Assembly: GCA_948567375.1 (NCBI GenBank)
Contig: OX419756.1
Span: 55,096,552-55,160,551 of the forward strand
Direction of reading: 5' to 3'
Length of the DNA stretch: 64,000 bases
Source of the DNA: Lunularia cruciata
Taxonomy: Eukaryota; Streptophyta; Marchantiopsida; Lunulariales; Lunulariaceae
Shown piece after piece: positions 24,302 through 34,934 of this stretch. Each line of letters opens with the position of its first letter. Within the stretch, counting starts at the first letter, position 1. A program made the position numbers and the translations under genes. A model generated the notes under the pieces. It made no database searches. It was not told the origin of the DNA and saw only the letters and a program-made list of their open reading frames with translations.

Positions 24302-25330
24302 TACCCAGTAGAGGGGATATGCCTATTGGAGTTGTTTGGTGGGATCAGCACCGGACTAGCTGCGGTGTTACAGGCGGGTATCCGAGTACAGAGGTACTTG
24401 TATGTAGAGAGAGATGAGACTGCTAGGCGAGTCTCTCTACATCATGTGGCACACTTGGCCTATTGATATCCAGAGTTATTACCGATGACAGCAGTTAGAG
24501 GTTACCAGAAGGCCTTACCAGGAGACATTTCCTTACTAGGGGCGCATGACCTAGAGAGACATGGGCCTATCCACTTGGTGATTTCTGGATGGCCATGTCA
24601 GGGACATACACGTGCGGGCCGCAGTTTGGGTCTTCAGGATCCTCATTCTGGTGTGTTTTGGGAGATGTTACGGATATTACAACATCTCAAGGTTCATCAG
24701 TCTATTTCTCCAGCTTACCTTTTGGAGAACGTTCCTTTGTTAGGTGATTCTCGCACTAGAGTGGTGGCGAGTACACATCAGGTCCATTCTTGGATGGGAC
24801 CTGCTGTATTGTTAGATGCAGCCAGAGTGGGATCACGGGCTCATCGTCTTCGTCTTTGGTGGACAAACCTTTTACCCAGAGAGGTTCTACAGCGTAATTA
24901 TGATGGGATTCAACGACTAGACCACATTCTTGTTGATGATATCTTGGATGTTGGGTGTCAGTCTCAGACAGTGGTAGTGGCTGATAGGTCACCTATGGCA
25001 GTGGTGAACCTAGTTGGATAGCCTAGAGCTGCATTTCCTACACTCATGAGTTTCCCATGCTCTCATGCTTTTTGAGAGGGAGGACTTGGACTTGTTTGGG
25101 ACTCACAGTTACAGCAGTTGGTGGAGCCCAATGCTGATGAGAGAGAGCGGGCGATGGGTTTTTGCACCGGTATTACCGCTATTCCAGCAATGTCAGAGGC
25201 ATCCAGGCGTCAGGTGTTAGGTCAGGCTATGGACTTGAACTGTTTGACCTGGATTGTGAGCCTTGGTTTGGCAGAGCAGCGTAGGATGCGCTTGATAGGC
25301 ATCACCACTCGGACACTTGTGAGCCCTGTG
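24302..25330 (+). pseudogene. C5-cytosine DNA methyltransferase domain, DNMT3-like
   Basis: The motifs appear in the usual N-to-C order. Motif I is LELFGGISTGLAAVLQAG (SAM binding, about 24326-24379). Motif II is YVERDETARRVS. Motif IV is VISGWPCQGHT, with the catalytic Cys codon at 24596-24598. Motif VI is LLENVPLL, with ENV at 24725-24733. Motif VIII is VGSRAHRLRLWW. Motifs IX/X are ERERAMGF and RRQVLGQAMDL. Spacing and residues around motifs I and VIII resemble DNMT3 more than Dnmt1/CMT, and the order is not the rearranged one of plant DRM. The target-recognition stretch between VIII and IX is short. Stops at 24464 (TGA), 25019 (TAG) and 25074 (TGA) inactivate it. The domain lies in frame with protease upstream and shares the polyprotein. 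In an active copy it would methylate cytosines, perhaps element DNA or insertion targets; that role is inference. Confidence 0.9.
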
Positions 25331-25708
25331 CCTATTGAGACAATTCCAGCACATGCTGGGGGCGATGGACCGAGTGGACATGGTATTCTTGGGACACATC
25401 TAGTAGCTACTAGGGAGAGTGGTCTACTTGGAGTCCATCCAGGTGAGCATGGGCTACTTGGATTACACCCTTGGTCCACATGGGATGCAGCCAGAGGACG
25501 TGTGGAGCTTGCAGCCAGAGTGGAGGGAGTTTTTCACACAGAGGTTGGAACCTCTAGTGGTCGGGAGCATGACACTATTGCTCCCAAGGGCCCAGTGTAG
25601 CAGCCAGTCAGTACGTCTTCCACTCCTACTACAGTTACAAAGGATACTTGGGAGCCAGATCTTGGACCCAAGCTTACTGGAGAGGAAAGACGGAGGGTTT
25701 GGAGGTTC
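25331..25708 (+). other. linker between methyltransferase and reverse transcriptase
   Basis: The frame continues to 25600 through a Gly/His-rich repeat (GLLGVHPGEHGLLGLHPW) and then breaks. No conserved domain is visible before the reverse transcriptase. Confidence 0.5.
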
Positions 25709-26714
25709 TTGAGGAGTCACACGAGTTGTTTTGCCTTTAGTATGAAGGATTTGGGTGCTCTGAAGGGACCTGGAATACGGATTGAGCTGACTAGCGACAC
25801 ACCACTTTTCCGACGTCCTTATCGATATAGTGATATGGAGAGGACATTGATTCAGAGCCGGAGTAGTGACCTTTTTGAGGCTGGTTTGGTGGAGATTTCA
25901 CATGGAGAGTATGCATCAGCGATAGTGATGCCAGCCAAGAAGGATATGCATGGCAACTATACAGATAGGCGGATGTGTGGAGATTACCGTCCTATCAACC
26001 GATAGACCAGGGCTGATCGGTATGCCATGCCTACACCGGAGGAGATTTTTGATGCGATTGGGCATGCAAAGGTCTTCAGTACTTTGGATCTTCGAGCGGG
26101 ATATCATCAGTTGCCGATCAGGGAGGGAGGAAGATAAGTCCAAGATAGCATTTTGGGCTATTGATCCTCATGGCAAGGATGTGTTATATCAGTGGAGGTT
26201 CTTACCATTTGGGTTGAAGAATGCTCCCGCTGAGTTCCAGAGGGTCATGGATAGGATCCTAGCTGGATTGGATTTTGCTCGGTGCTATATTGATGACATT
26301 TTGGTTTATAGCACTACTGTGGAGGAGCATGAGAGACAGTTGTTGGAGGTGTTTGAGAGGTTGAGATCTCATGGACTCAAATTACATCCTGGGAAGTGTA
26401 GGTTCTTCCATGAGCATGTTGAGTATTTGGGTCACACTATCTACCCCGGAGGACTTGGTGTTCAGCAGACCAAGGTGGAGGCTATTGCACGTATTCCTCG
26501 GCCTACAGATGTGAGCAGAGTGCGAGCATTCCTTGGGTTGGCGAACTTCTATCGCCGCTATGTTAGAGGATTTAGTGCCATTGCCAAGGCCTTGACGAAG
26601 CTGACCAAGCTTACACAGGAGTGGTGTTGGGGAGATGAGCAGGAGAGAGCTTTTGTAGAGCTCAAGGAGAGGTTGACATCTGCTCCTATTTTGAGGAGAC
26701 CGATCAGGGGATGA
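25709..26714 (+). pseudogene. pol: reverse transcriptase of the methyltransferase element
   Basis: Ty3/gypsy RT blocks appear in order: FRRPYRYSDMER, CGDYRPIN, FSTLDLRAGYHQLPI (first catalytic Asp), FLPFGLKNAPAEFQRVMD, the catalytic CYIDDILVYS, LHPGKCRFF, VEYLGHTI, RAFLGLANFYRRYV. A stop at 26003 lies where CAG is expected. A one-base insertion near 26130, inside a GGGAGGGAGG run, shifts the frame. The fingers, palm and thumb are otherwise fully represented. Confidence 0.93.
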
Positions 26715-27090
26715 CCATTTCAGGTTCACACTGATTGGAGTATGTTGGGGCTTGGAGCAATGCTCACCCAACATGATGATGAGGAGAAGGAGTTTGTGGT
26801 GGCCTATGCTAGTCGCTCCAACAATTCAGCGGAGGCGAAGTCTAGTTCATATGAGGGAGAATGCTTGGCAGCAGTTTGGGCAGTAGCACATTTCCGATGT
26901 TACCTGTTTGGTAACCCCTTCACTCTCATCACTAATCATCAGCCGCTGAAGTGATTGATGGAGTCCGAAAAGCTTTTAGGGAAGCTTGCACGATGGGCTC
27001 TGATTTTATAGGAGTATGATTTCACGGTTGTTCACAAACTTGGAGTGGTGAACCGTGATGCAGATGGGTTGAGTAGAAACCCATGTCCCA
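26715..27090 (+). pseudogene. RNase H domain of the element
   Basis: VHTDWSMLGLGAML carries the first catalytic Asp. YASRSNNSAEAKSSSYEGEC holds the conserved Glu segment, followed by LAAVWAVAHFRCYL and ITNHQPLK. Stops at 26712, 26952 and 27007 correspond to expected CGA, TGG and CAG codons. The domain would remove the RNA template during reverse transcription. Confidence 0.88.
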
Positions 27091-28373
27091 GCCAGCAGGA
27101 TCAGACCGGAGCACGTTGGCATGGTGAGACAGATGAGGAGATGGTGCCAGGTTGGCATGCATCGACCTTTCTGTGTATATTTGCAGAGACTTTGGTGGTA
27201 TCTCTCTCAGCGCATACAGGAGGAGTTATTGAGGTCATAGATCCAGAGAGTGAAGATATTGGTACAGTTCAGCGAGACATTCATGATGATGTCTTAGTGA
27301 TGGACTATCTTCGCACTGGTGTTGTGGGTGGTACAGTTGGGGCCAAGGAGAGAGACCGTGTTCTTCAGCAAGCCAGACGGTTCAGATTGGAGGGTAGATA
27401 CCTTTTGCGTGTATGGGAGGATGGTAGAGTGTGAGTAGTACCACTTCCATCACAGAGACCACAGTTGGTCCGTCATGCTCATGAGGAGCTAGGACATTTT
27501 GGAGTAAAGCGTATGTATAGCTTACTTCAGAGTCATTATTGGTGGCGCGGTATGCAGACCAAGGTACAGCAGTTTGTTGCCAGATGTGTGGTTTGTGACC
27601 GAGTTAGAGCATCATTCAATGCTCCTACGCCACAGTTACACCCATTACCTATCATGGGATTGGGTTACCGTTGGAGTTTGGACTTCACCGGACCTTTACC
27701 CTTGACTGTGAGACATCATCGGTATGTTTTGGTGATGGTGGAGCACTTCTCCAAGTGGATTGAGTTGGTGGCACTTCCTGACAAGTCTAGTGAAGGGACA
27801 GCTTACTCGTTCCTAGATCGAGTTCTTAGTCATTTTGGTGCACCAGCTGAGGTTTTGACTGATCAGGGTACAGAGTTCTTGGGAGAGTTTCAGGTCTTGT
27901 GTGACAAGGCTTTGATTGATCATCGTACTACATCCCGAGATCACCCTGAGGCAGATGGCTTAGCAGAGAGAGTGGTTCAGACGGTGAAGAGAGGATTGCA
28001 AAAGTATGGTTTGCAAAGAGGCCACTTGGGAGATTGGGATCTCCAGTTACCTTGGTTGGCCATGGGCTATCGGTTCAGCCGGCAAGCCTCCTTAGCATCC
28101 TTCTCTCCATACTTTCTACTCTATGGACGAGATCTAGATTTACCTGCAGCCATTCGTCGAGATGCTACTGTAGTTTTGGACTTGGATGACCCCGATGTAT
28201 GGATGAGCGCATGTTCTCAGCGGGCAGAGATCTTTCGAAGAGTGATGCCGATGGCCTTTGAGAACTTGGCGATTGCTCAGCATAGAGATACTTTACGCTA
28301 TGCTACCATTCGAGGAGGAGGTTATAGACCCTCGATCCGTCAATTTCATCCAGGTGACTATGTATATCTACAG
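27091..28373 (+). pseudogene. integrase of the methyltransferase element
   Basis: The N-terminal zinc-binding module is visible as HAHEELGHFGVKR and CVVCDR (HHCC). The catalytic core shows all three acidic residues in WSLDFTGPL, LTDQGTEF and GLAERVVQ. The HHCC and core regions are in one clean frame from 27465 to 28373; a TGA at 27432 (expected CGA) cuts the upstream linker. The C-terminal part ends FHPGDYVYLQ before a TAG at 28374, again where CAG is expected. Confidence 0.92.
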
Positions 28374-28376
28374 TAG

Positions 28377-28718
28377 ACAACACCAACGACACTTGATGTT
28401 TCTACAGGCCGCACTATCTTGAGAGTGCGTGAGGTTTTGCCATCTGGAGTCCTTGTGTTAGAAGGACGTGATGGTGTTGTTTGGAAGGATCATGTGCGCA
28501 ATTGTGCGCCATGCCACCTTCCAAACATTGATGGTACTATGGACCCAAGCTTGGCACTTGTACGTGCATGCTTGAGGTGTATGTTATGTGGCTCTTCTGG
28601 TGGAGCTGCTACTATGTTGGTGTGTGATAGCTGTTCGAGAGGATGGCATATGGCATGTATGACTCCTCCCCTCATGGTGGTTCCTCAGGGACAGTGGTTA
28701 TGTCCTAGATGTACTTGA
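28377..28718 (+). pseudogene. integrase tail with PHD finger
   Basis: After the stop the frame resumes with a small beta-rich segment (ILRVREVLPSGVLVLEG) of the integrase C-terminal type. It ends in a complete C4HC3 PHD finger at about 28572-28715: CMLC, then VCDSCSRGWHMAC, then QGQWLCPRC. Every zinc ligand is present, and the Trp two residues before the third Cys pair is conserved. PHD fingers bind histone H3 tails, so by analogy with chromodomain-tailed gypsy integrases it may steer integration to particular chromatin. The function is inference; the domain is plain in the sequence. Confidence 0.9.
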
Positions 28719-28876
28719 CCTATAGCTAGTTCATTCTTTATATGGTATAGATTGCAGACAGGCGACTAACGATGGGGCTCCATAGCACCCGGCCTCCTGA
28801 TCTTTGCCCATTAGAGGGTATACCATATACTTAGAGTAGATGGCTATCTGGAGTTAGAGGGACCTAACCGCCAGCT

Positions 28877-28886
28877 AGGGGGGCGA
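28877..28886 (+). promoter_or_regulatory. polypurine tract candidate
   Basis: AGGGGGGCGA lies directly before segment S (TTGTGGCAC). A plus-strand primer tract normally abuts the start of the 3' LTR, so this places the LTR start at S and not at the TGTCACGCC found at the host junction. Confidence 0.6.
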
Positions 28887-28992
28887 TTGTGGCACTTTAA
28901 AGTCTATGTATGACTTATGTGTGAGTTGTGCTTTTATAGTGTATGATGTTGACAGCGATGTATGTTGTGTAGCGATGTACATATGCACGACA
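28887..28992 (+). repeat. segment S, internal copy (106 bp)
   Basis: It runs from TTGTGGCAC to CACGACA and is followed by GC and then segment L. It differs from the copy at 29449-29554 by two transitions. The junction GACAGCTGTC between S and L is a 10-bp palindrome. Confidence 0.9.
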
Positions 28993-28994
28993 GC

Positions 28995-29448
28995 TGTCAC
29001 GCCATTTGTAGTTCCGCATCTAGATGCTCGGACACTGGAGTTCCAATGATGGTAGTTAGAGTTATTCTAGCAGTTTCTCAGGGACTACTTTCCGATGGTT
29101 AGATTTCGTGTTCGGGGTACTAACTTCACGGTGGGGCCCACCGTCACTTTGCACCATTTGCACCGTCGAGTGTGCCGTCAGCGGGACCGTTAGGGTTTCA
29201 GGGCTAGCTCAAGTCCAAGGGTATAGTTTCAAAGGTGAGCTCCAGAGAGCTCACTTCTCTGATGTTGAGCCTTCGAGTTCCTGGCTATGGTGGACAGAGG
29301 CCGGCGAGCGTCACCTGGATTCTCTATGCTTGAGCGGGTGTGGCTTGACTGTAATCAGTGCCCAGTTGTTGGCAGTTTATAGAGTGACAGATCAAGTACT
29401 GATCTGAGTTGAGTTGAGTTGAGTTGAGAATGTTAAGCAATCTGATTA
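28995..29448 (+). repeat. LTR segment L, 3' copy (454 bp)
   Basis: It is the same sequence as 19651-20099 with one extra GAGTT unit. It is preceded by S plus GC and followed directly by another S, so S-L-S forms the 3' end of the element. Confidence 0.92.
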
Positions 29449-29554
29449 TTGTGGCACTTTAAAGTCTATGTATGACTTATGTGTGAGTTGTGCTTTTATA
29501 GTGTATGATGTTGACAGCGATGTATGTTGTGTAGCGATGTATATACGCACGACA
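29449..29554 (+). repeat. segment S, terminal copy (106 bp)
   Basis: It ends in CACGACA exactly at the host junction, followed by the duplicated AGGA (29555-29558). Confidence 0.9.
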
Positions 29555-30020
29555 AGGAAGACAATTTTTGCAGGAATGTGAAGTGGTTTAGTGAGAGTGC
29601 AAGAAGGGAACTTTTGCAAGAATGTGATGGGTTTTGTGAGGACAGCAAGAAGGCAAATTTTCACAAGGGCTGCAGGAAGACAATTTTTGCAGGAATGTGC
29701 AGTGGTTTGGTGAGGGTGCATGAAGGCAATTTTCGTAGGAATGTGAGGGATTTCGTGAGGACAGCAAGAAGGCAAATTTTTGCAGGACTGTGAAGGGTTT
29801 GTGAGGGCTGCAGGAAGACAATTTTTACAGGAATGTGAAGTGGTTTGGTGAGGGTGCAGGAAGGCAATTTTTCAGGAATGTGAGGGGTTTTGTGAAGACA
29901 GCAGGAAGGCAAATTTTTGCAGGAATGTGAGGGGTTTTGTGAGGACAACAAGAAGGCAAATTTTTGCAGGAATGTGAGAGGTTTTGTGAGGATAGCAAGA
30001 AGGAAAATTTTTGGCAGGAA
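29555..30020. repeat. 46-bp purine-rich tandem array, right part
   Basis: This is the continuation of the array at 19157-19650, with about ten further units, the last ones degenerating toward 30020. The first unit begins AGGAAGACAATTTTTGCAGG, completing the unit broken at 19650. Confidence 0.85.
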
Positions 30021-31135
30021 GGTAAGGCTTGAGAGTGCAGGGCACAGAGGAGGAAGAGTTTTCTCAAAGCACAGTGCAATTGTGCAGGAGCTTGGAGCTT
30101 GGACAGAGAATGAATTTCAAATGAAGGCTTGAGAGGAAAATGCAAGGAGGAGAGAGGGCTTTTTCATGAAGGTGAATGTAAGGACTGGACAGAGAATAGG
30201 AGAGAGAGAATTTTCTTGAAGGACAGTCCAAATGTGCAGGAGCTAGGGACTTGGATCGATAATGAAATTTTGACAAGAAGGATTTTGAGAGAAAATGCTT
30301 TGAGAGAAAATGCTTTGAGAGAGAAATCTTGCTAGAGAGGAGCAGACAGGAAGGACTTCAAGAGAAAATGCTTTGAGAGAGAAATCTTGCTGGAGAGGAG
30401 ATGACAGAGAAGTAGGAATGCTTTGAGGAATGCTTCAAGATATCAGAGAGGAGCTTTGATAGTGAGTGGAGACTAAAGGGTGAATAGAGAGAAGTCTTGA
30501 TAGTGAATGGAGATGCTTGGAATGAACATGATGAAGGACTCTTCTTTGGCAAATGGACATGACACTTAGGCTTTGAAGGATGCTTCAAGAGTTTAGAGAG
30601 AGAAGTCTTGATAGTGAAATGCGACAAAAGGGTTTGGGAGAAGCTTCAATTGGTCAAGAAGGAGGTCCTTGGCTGAAACAAGGCCAGAGAGGATTTAAGG
30701 AAAGAAGGTGAAGATTTTGACAAAGGTTAAAGAGGAGAGAAATCTTGGAAGGGAGGCCAATTGGCTGTGCAGAAGCAAAAGGAGAGAAAAATTCCTTGTT
30801 TTCCTGCCAAGCTGAAGAGTTATGGTGGAGAACTTAGAAGGTGAGAGATATTGCTTGTATGAGCAGAGAGAAGGAAGAGAGATGATGCATCAAATGCAAA
30901 AGTGAGATCCATACAAGGGACCTTCAAGGAGAAAGTCTGGGCAGAAGGAAGAGAGAAATGCTTGGTTGTGCCAGAAAGAAGACCAATGAATTTTCTAGAG
31001 TGATCTTGTCTTGATTGTGATAGGGCATAAAAGACAAGAGGTTGAGAAGGTTGGTTGTCTGTGATTAGACAAGGATGGAAAGATTTTTTGGAATAAGTTG
31101 ATTGGAGAGCTGATAAGTAAGGCGTGGTCATTGCA
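30021..31135. repeat. purine-rich repetitive flank
   Basis: Strong G+A bias continues on the plus strand, with short tandem copies of GAGAGAAAATGCTTT (30288-30390) and several longer direct repeats of AGAGAGAAATCTTG type. Minus-strand frames here are compositional. Confidence 0.65.
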
Positions 31136-31588
31136 TAGGAAAGAGTTTTTTGCCTTTGTCTAAGTTATAACTGTATGACTGGTTAAAATGGTGATTTGTG
31201 AACAAATGTGTGCACTCTAAATTATGAATATTGTCAAGGGAAGGACTCCATTTTAGGAGCTCTTGGTCCAATCTATGTGATTGACACAATTCAGTGAGCT
31301 GGACGCCCAAGTTTGATCATGGTTAGTTTGCTTGTGACTATTCCATAAGTCTCATCAGAACCTGTCCTAGGAATCAGTCTGATCCAAGACCACAAACTTG
31401 AGCATAAAGAGAATTGGAAATGAGACTATATAGGAGTAGAGCCACAAGGCCAAGCAAAATTGAACACAACAGTTCTGTGAATATCAGCATTAATCTGCAA
31501 GATCCAACATACAAACCCCAGGAGAAGCCTACCCCTAGGAGCAATTATAGCAACCTGCTCTATAAGGGATGAGATTGCCAACCATACT

Positions 31589-31593
<5 letters not shown>
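31136..31593. other. unassigned spacer
   Basis: I see no coding motif and no repeat boundary apart from the microsatellite that follows. Confidence 0.4.

Positions 31594-31685
<92 letters not shown>
31594..31685. repeat. compound GA/GT microsatellite
   Basis: About 24 GA units (to 31642) pass directly into about 22 GT units. The frame open on the minus strand here encodes only Ser-Leu and Thr-His runs. Confidence 0.97.
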
Positions 31686-31686
<1 letters not shown>

Positions 31687-34600
31687 GTACAATGAGAAGT
31701 CTCAAGTCATCAACAACAAGAGCAATCTAAGCACAAGCAGCTAGGTGCTTGGTGCTCTCTTGAGACCAAACAATCCCCATGACAACGTCTACCGTTAGGA
31801 ATACCTATGACAAAAATAAGCTTGAAAGCACTAGTATTCTAGCTCAGCAAAAAATCTGCCATACAACCTCTCTCAATGGTTGTCATGAACCATGGTCCAA
31901 GAAGTTTCTTCCTTTACCCCTCGTGGACGCACCTCCATCACCAATTCTGGTTCTAGAAAATCAACTCCTTTATTTTTGGTGGTGTGCATGGCAGTAATTG
32001 ACATTCTAGATTGAAGTACCTACTCTTTTGGAGTAAAATTCCTTGACCCTCAATCAATTTCTTGGTTGCCATAGGGCGGCATGGATCATTTTCCATAACT
32101 TGTGCTATCTCTCTTGTTGCACTAATATATGGAAATGAACCACCACACCCATGCAAAACTACTAAACCTATCGCTTATTTTACTAACAAGAGCATTAGCT
32201 TACCAATGATGAACTTGAATTTGAATAATTGAGAGCAGCATTTTAGATGCGCCAAAATATTTCATAAATCATCTTCTAAGAATCACCCACCAAAAAACAT
32301 GGTAAATATTTCAAGAAGCCACATCCACTCTTCTAATAATCATTTATTTTGATATGGAAATCCTAAATATCCATAGTATGACACTTGATTTTTATAGATG
32401 AATGCAACAAATATCCCATAAATAGTTTTACAGCATGCTTGTTTATTTGCACTTCATCTCCTTACAAAGTTCACTAAAAATAGTTACAAAGTTTGTCATT
32501 TATCTAATAGACATCCAACAAAACTATTTCTGAAACCCCTTATTGTCCCCTATGTTTCCACAAGACATGGCCTCTTTCTTGACCATCCATCCTATACTTC
32601 ACATGGAAGCTCCTTGTGGAAGAGTCTAATTAGCATTTCAATCCAAAAAATTCCTAGTGATTTTAATTTAAATTCCATAGGTTGAACAATACACTTTCAT
32701 CTTCAATAAAGTTTCAATTGATATGGATTATGAGTTTTTGAAGTTTATAATTTATATTTTGATTGATATGGATCATATAGGTGTTAAATATTTCAAATTC
32801 CTTTCCTAGTACTCTGCTTTATAAACTTGGTTTAACCTTTACTACTATATCCTATTTTAGAGTTTTTTATGGACTTGGAGTCTTGTGTCTTTGGAGTTTA
32901 GCATTTATCACTCCATCCTATTTTAAGTTTTCAATATATTTGACTTTTCTATCCATAGAAGTCAAACATAGGAATCTTAATTACCTTTAAGATACTTTTA
33001 AAGATAGATGTTGACATTCTTACTTATGCCCAAAGAGGCCATCCCTTTGAAATCTTTATAACTAGATCTTATAGGGGAAGTTAAGGGCTAGAATGTCAAG
33101 CCTCAAATCAAACAACATGTCTCTAGTAGGACATGAAACATTAAAGATGATTGGGACATAACTACTAAAGTAGCATTTTCTGTGATCTTGACTTTGTTGA
33201 AAATCCTTATCAAGTTGGTTCCAACAAAATCAAGAGAAATACAAACACTTGAGTAACCAAGAAGTTGTAGAAATTATTGCTAGATAGCCAAAGGAGAAAC
33301 TCTTTAAGCCAGGATGTAAGCAACATCTTTAATGATATATCTCTTAATTTAAGTTTGCACTTGGCCTAATATTAATATCATTGGAAATTTTTGATCAAGA
33401 TGCTTCTAAGATTATTGCAAGCACTCAAATATTTTAGGAGTTATAAGAGTTGGTATCCAAACAAAGTCTTGGTGTCTCAATGCTAAAACTTGAGCTTTAA
33501 AGAGTCCAAAATGTGACACAATCATGTTTAGGATCATACTAGAGTACTTGGTGTCAATATTAATCACTCTTAATATAATTAGAAAGCCATTAATAATGGC
33601 TTTCCAAGAAGACCAAAGTTGATTTATATGTATGGGTGAAAAGCATTGAACCTTAGGTTTGAATATTTTCATGAGAGTAGCATTTGGTATAAGAAAAGAA
33701 TATCAAGAGCTATATATAAGAGGGAAGATCTCTTAAAATCTTATTGTGTTATTTACATAGCTACACAATATAAATGAGGATAGTAATTATGTTAGCAACG
33801 GCTAGTAAGCTACTTAGTAGTTATAAGCTACACCATTAAGGTTTTCTTAAGCACAATTACAACCACTATTATAGGGAAATTTTTGTACCATTAGGGTAGA
33901 GCTTTAACACCTTAAGGTGCACATTAGTTACTAGTAATATTTGGGTGGTTTTTAAGTTAGTTGTAGCTAGCTTAATTTAGTAATGACTAAGTTAAAGGTA
34001 CCTCTATCTAAGTTAGTATGACTAAATGAGGATAAATATTTCATATATAATTATTGGATATTCATTAAAATAATTTGTGAGTTTTAAATTAGATTATATT
34101 GGAGTGTGACTTCTCAAGATAATTTTGTATTAAAGTGAGATTTCCATCTTTGATTCTACATTGTCAAATGATTTAATATATAGAAGATGTCAAAACCATA
34201 TTGGCTTGACCAACTTACATTATCTTTGGTAGTGGAGCTTTTCCAAGTTGAGTATATTTGACTTGATTTTGAGGCATATTATGATTTTTAATTAGGAGAA
34301 GGTTCTAAATTTTGTAGAGAATGTGATTAAAAGCTTCCAAAGAGGCATATGGGACCTAAAACTCATTTAAAGTTATATCAAACTAAGATTCCTTCCCTAG
34401 GATAATTCACATAAAGTATAGATTGCACTAAATTACCAAGACTCTTACCATAGTAATATTGATAAGTGTATAATGAAGTACTTATGAAGCAAAATACATC
34501 TACTTCTTAGTGAGCTTGGAGCATAAGATGTGTGAGATGAATGAGGCTTTTTTATTATTACCTATATTTGCTAAGTAAAGATTGGTATTTTCTACTTGAG

Positions 34601-34880
34601 AGTGCAACTACTTTAGTGTTGATCTTAGAAGAACCTCTAGAGGACCCTTTTGTGAGTAGAAGGAAGGACCTTCTACAATAAAATTGGTGAAGTCTTTCTT
34701 TTTGGTTACTTTGGAGGAGTTTTTGTATAAAATTAAAGAATGAATGAATTAAGTAAGAAATGAGAGATTTGGGGAGTGAATAAGAGAATTGATCTTGAAT
34801 TGTTACTTTGATTGTGCTTGATACTAACTTTTCCTTCATTCTAGCATATGGTGTATACAAAAAATATCACTAAATGTATC
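31686..34880. other. AT-rich spacer, no gene recognised
   Basis: Open frames are at most 100 codons and have no motifs. Part of it (about 32525-32545) repeats a segment of 15.84 kb in reverse, so it includes fragments of an unidentified dispersed repeat. Confidence 0.45.
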
Positions 34881-34934
34881 TTTTAGGTGAGAGACAAGCC
34901 TAGAACAATTTCTATTTATAGGATTTATAGTCTC

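Larger units (their letters stand above)
19651..29554 (+). mobile_element. Ty3/gypsy retrotransposon with DNA methyltransferase and PHD finger
   Basis: This is a 9904-bp element with termini TGTC...GACA, bounded by a 4-bp target duplication in a tandem array. The internal order is untranslated leader, Gag (two zinc knuckles, RG-rich segment), aspartic protease, C5-cytosine methyltransferase, reverse transcriptase, RNase H, integrase, PHD finger, purine tract. Protease-RT-RNase H-integrase is the Ty3/gypsy order. A methyltransferase between protease and RT is exceptional; DNMT-bearing gypsy elements have been reported in the alga Klebsormidium. This copy has many stops and at least two frameshifts and cannot encode an intact polyprotein. 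Its terminal organisation is permuted: segment L, internal region, segment S, segment L, segment S (see those entries). L copies are about 97% identical, so the insertion is moderately old. Confidence 0.93.

Noticed and set aside
24302-25600. The methyltransferase as an independent host gene
   Set aside because: It lies in the same strand and frame series as the protease and RT, inside bounded LTR ends with a target duplication, and has no introns or own promoter signal.
19157-30020. CRISPR-like array
   Set aside because: The units are contiguous imperfect tandem repeats without unique spacers, in a eukaryotic genome.
29446-30276. Minus-strand frames resembling repeated PAKIVFLQPS proteins
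   Set aside because: This is the same tandem array on the other side of the element; it is compositional, not coding.
31426-31692. Minus-strand frame with His-Thr and Ser-Leu runs
   Set aside because: It is the translation of a GA/GT microsatellite.
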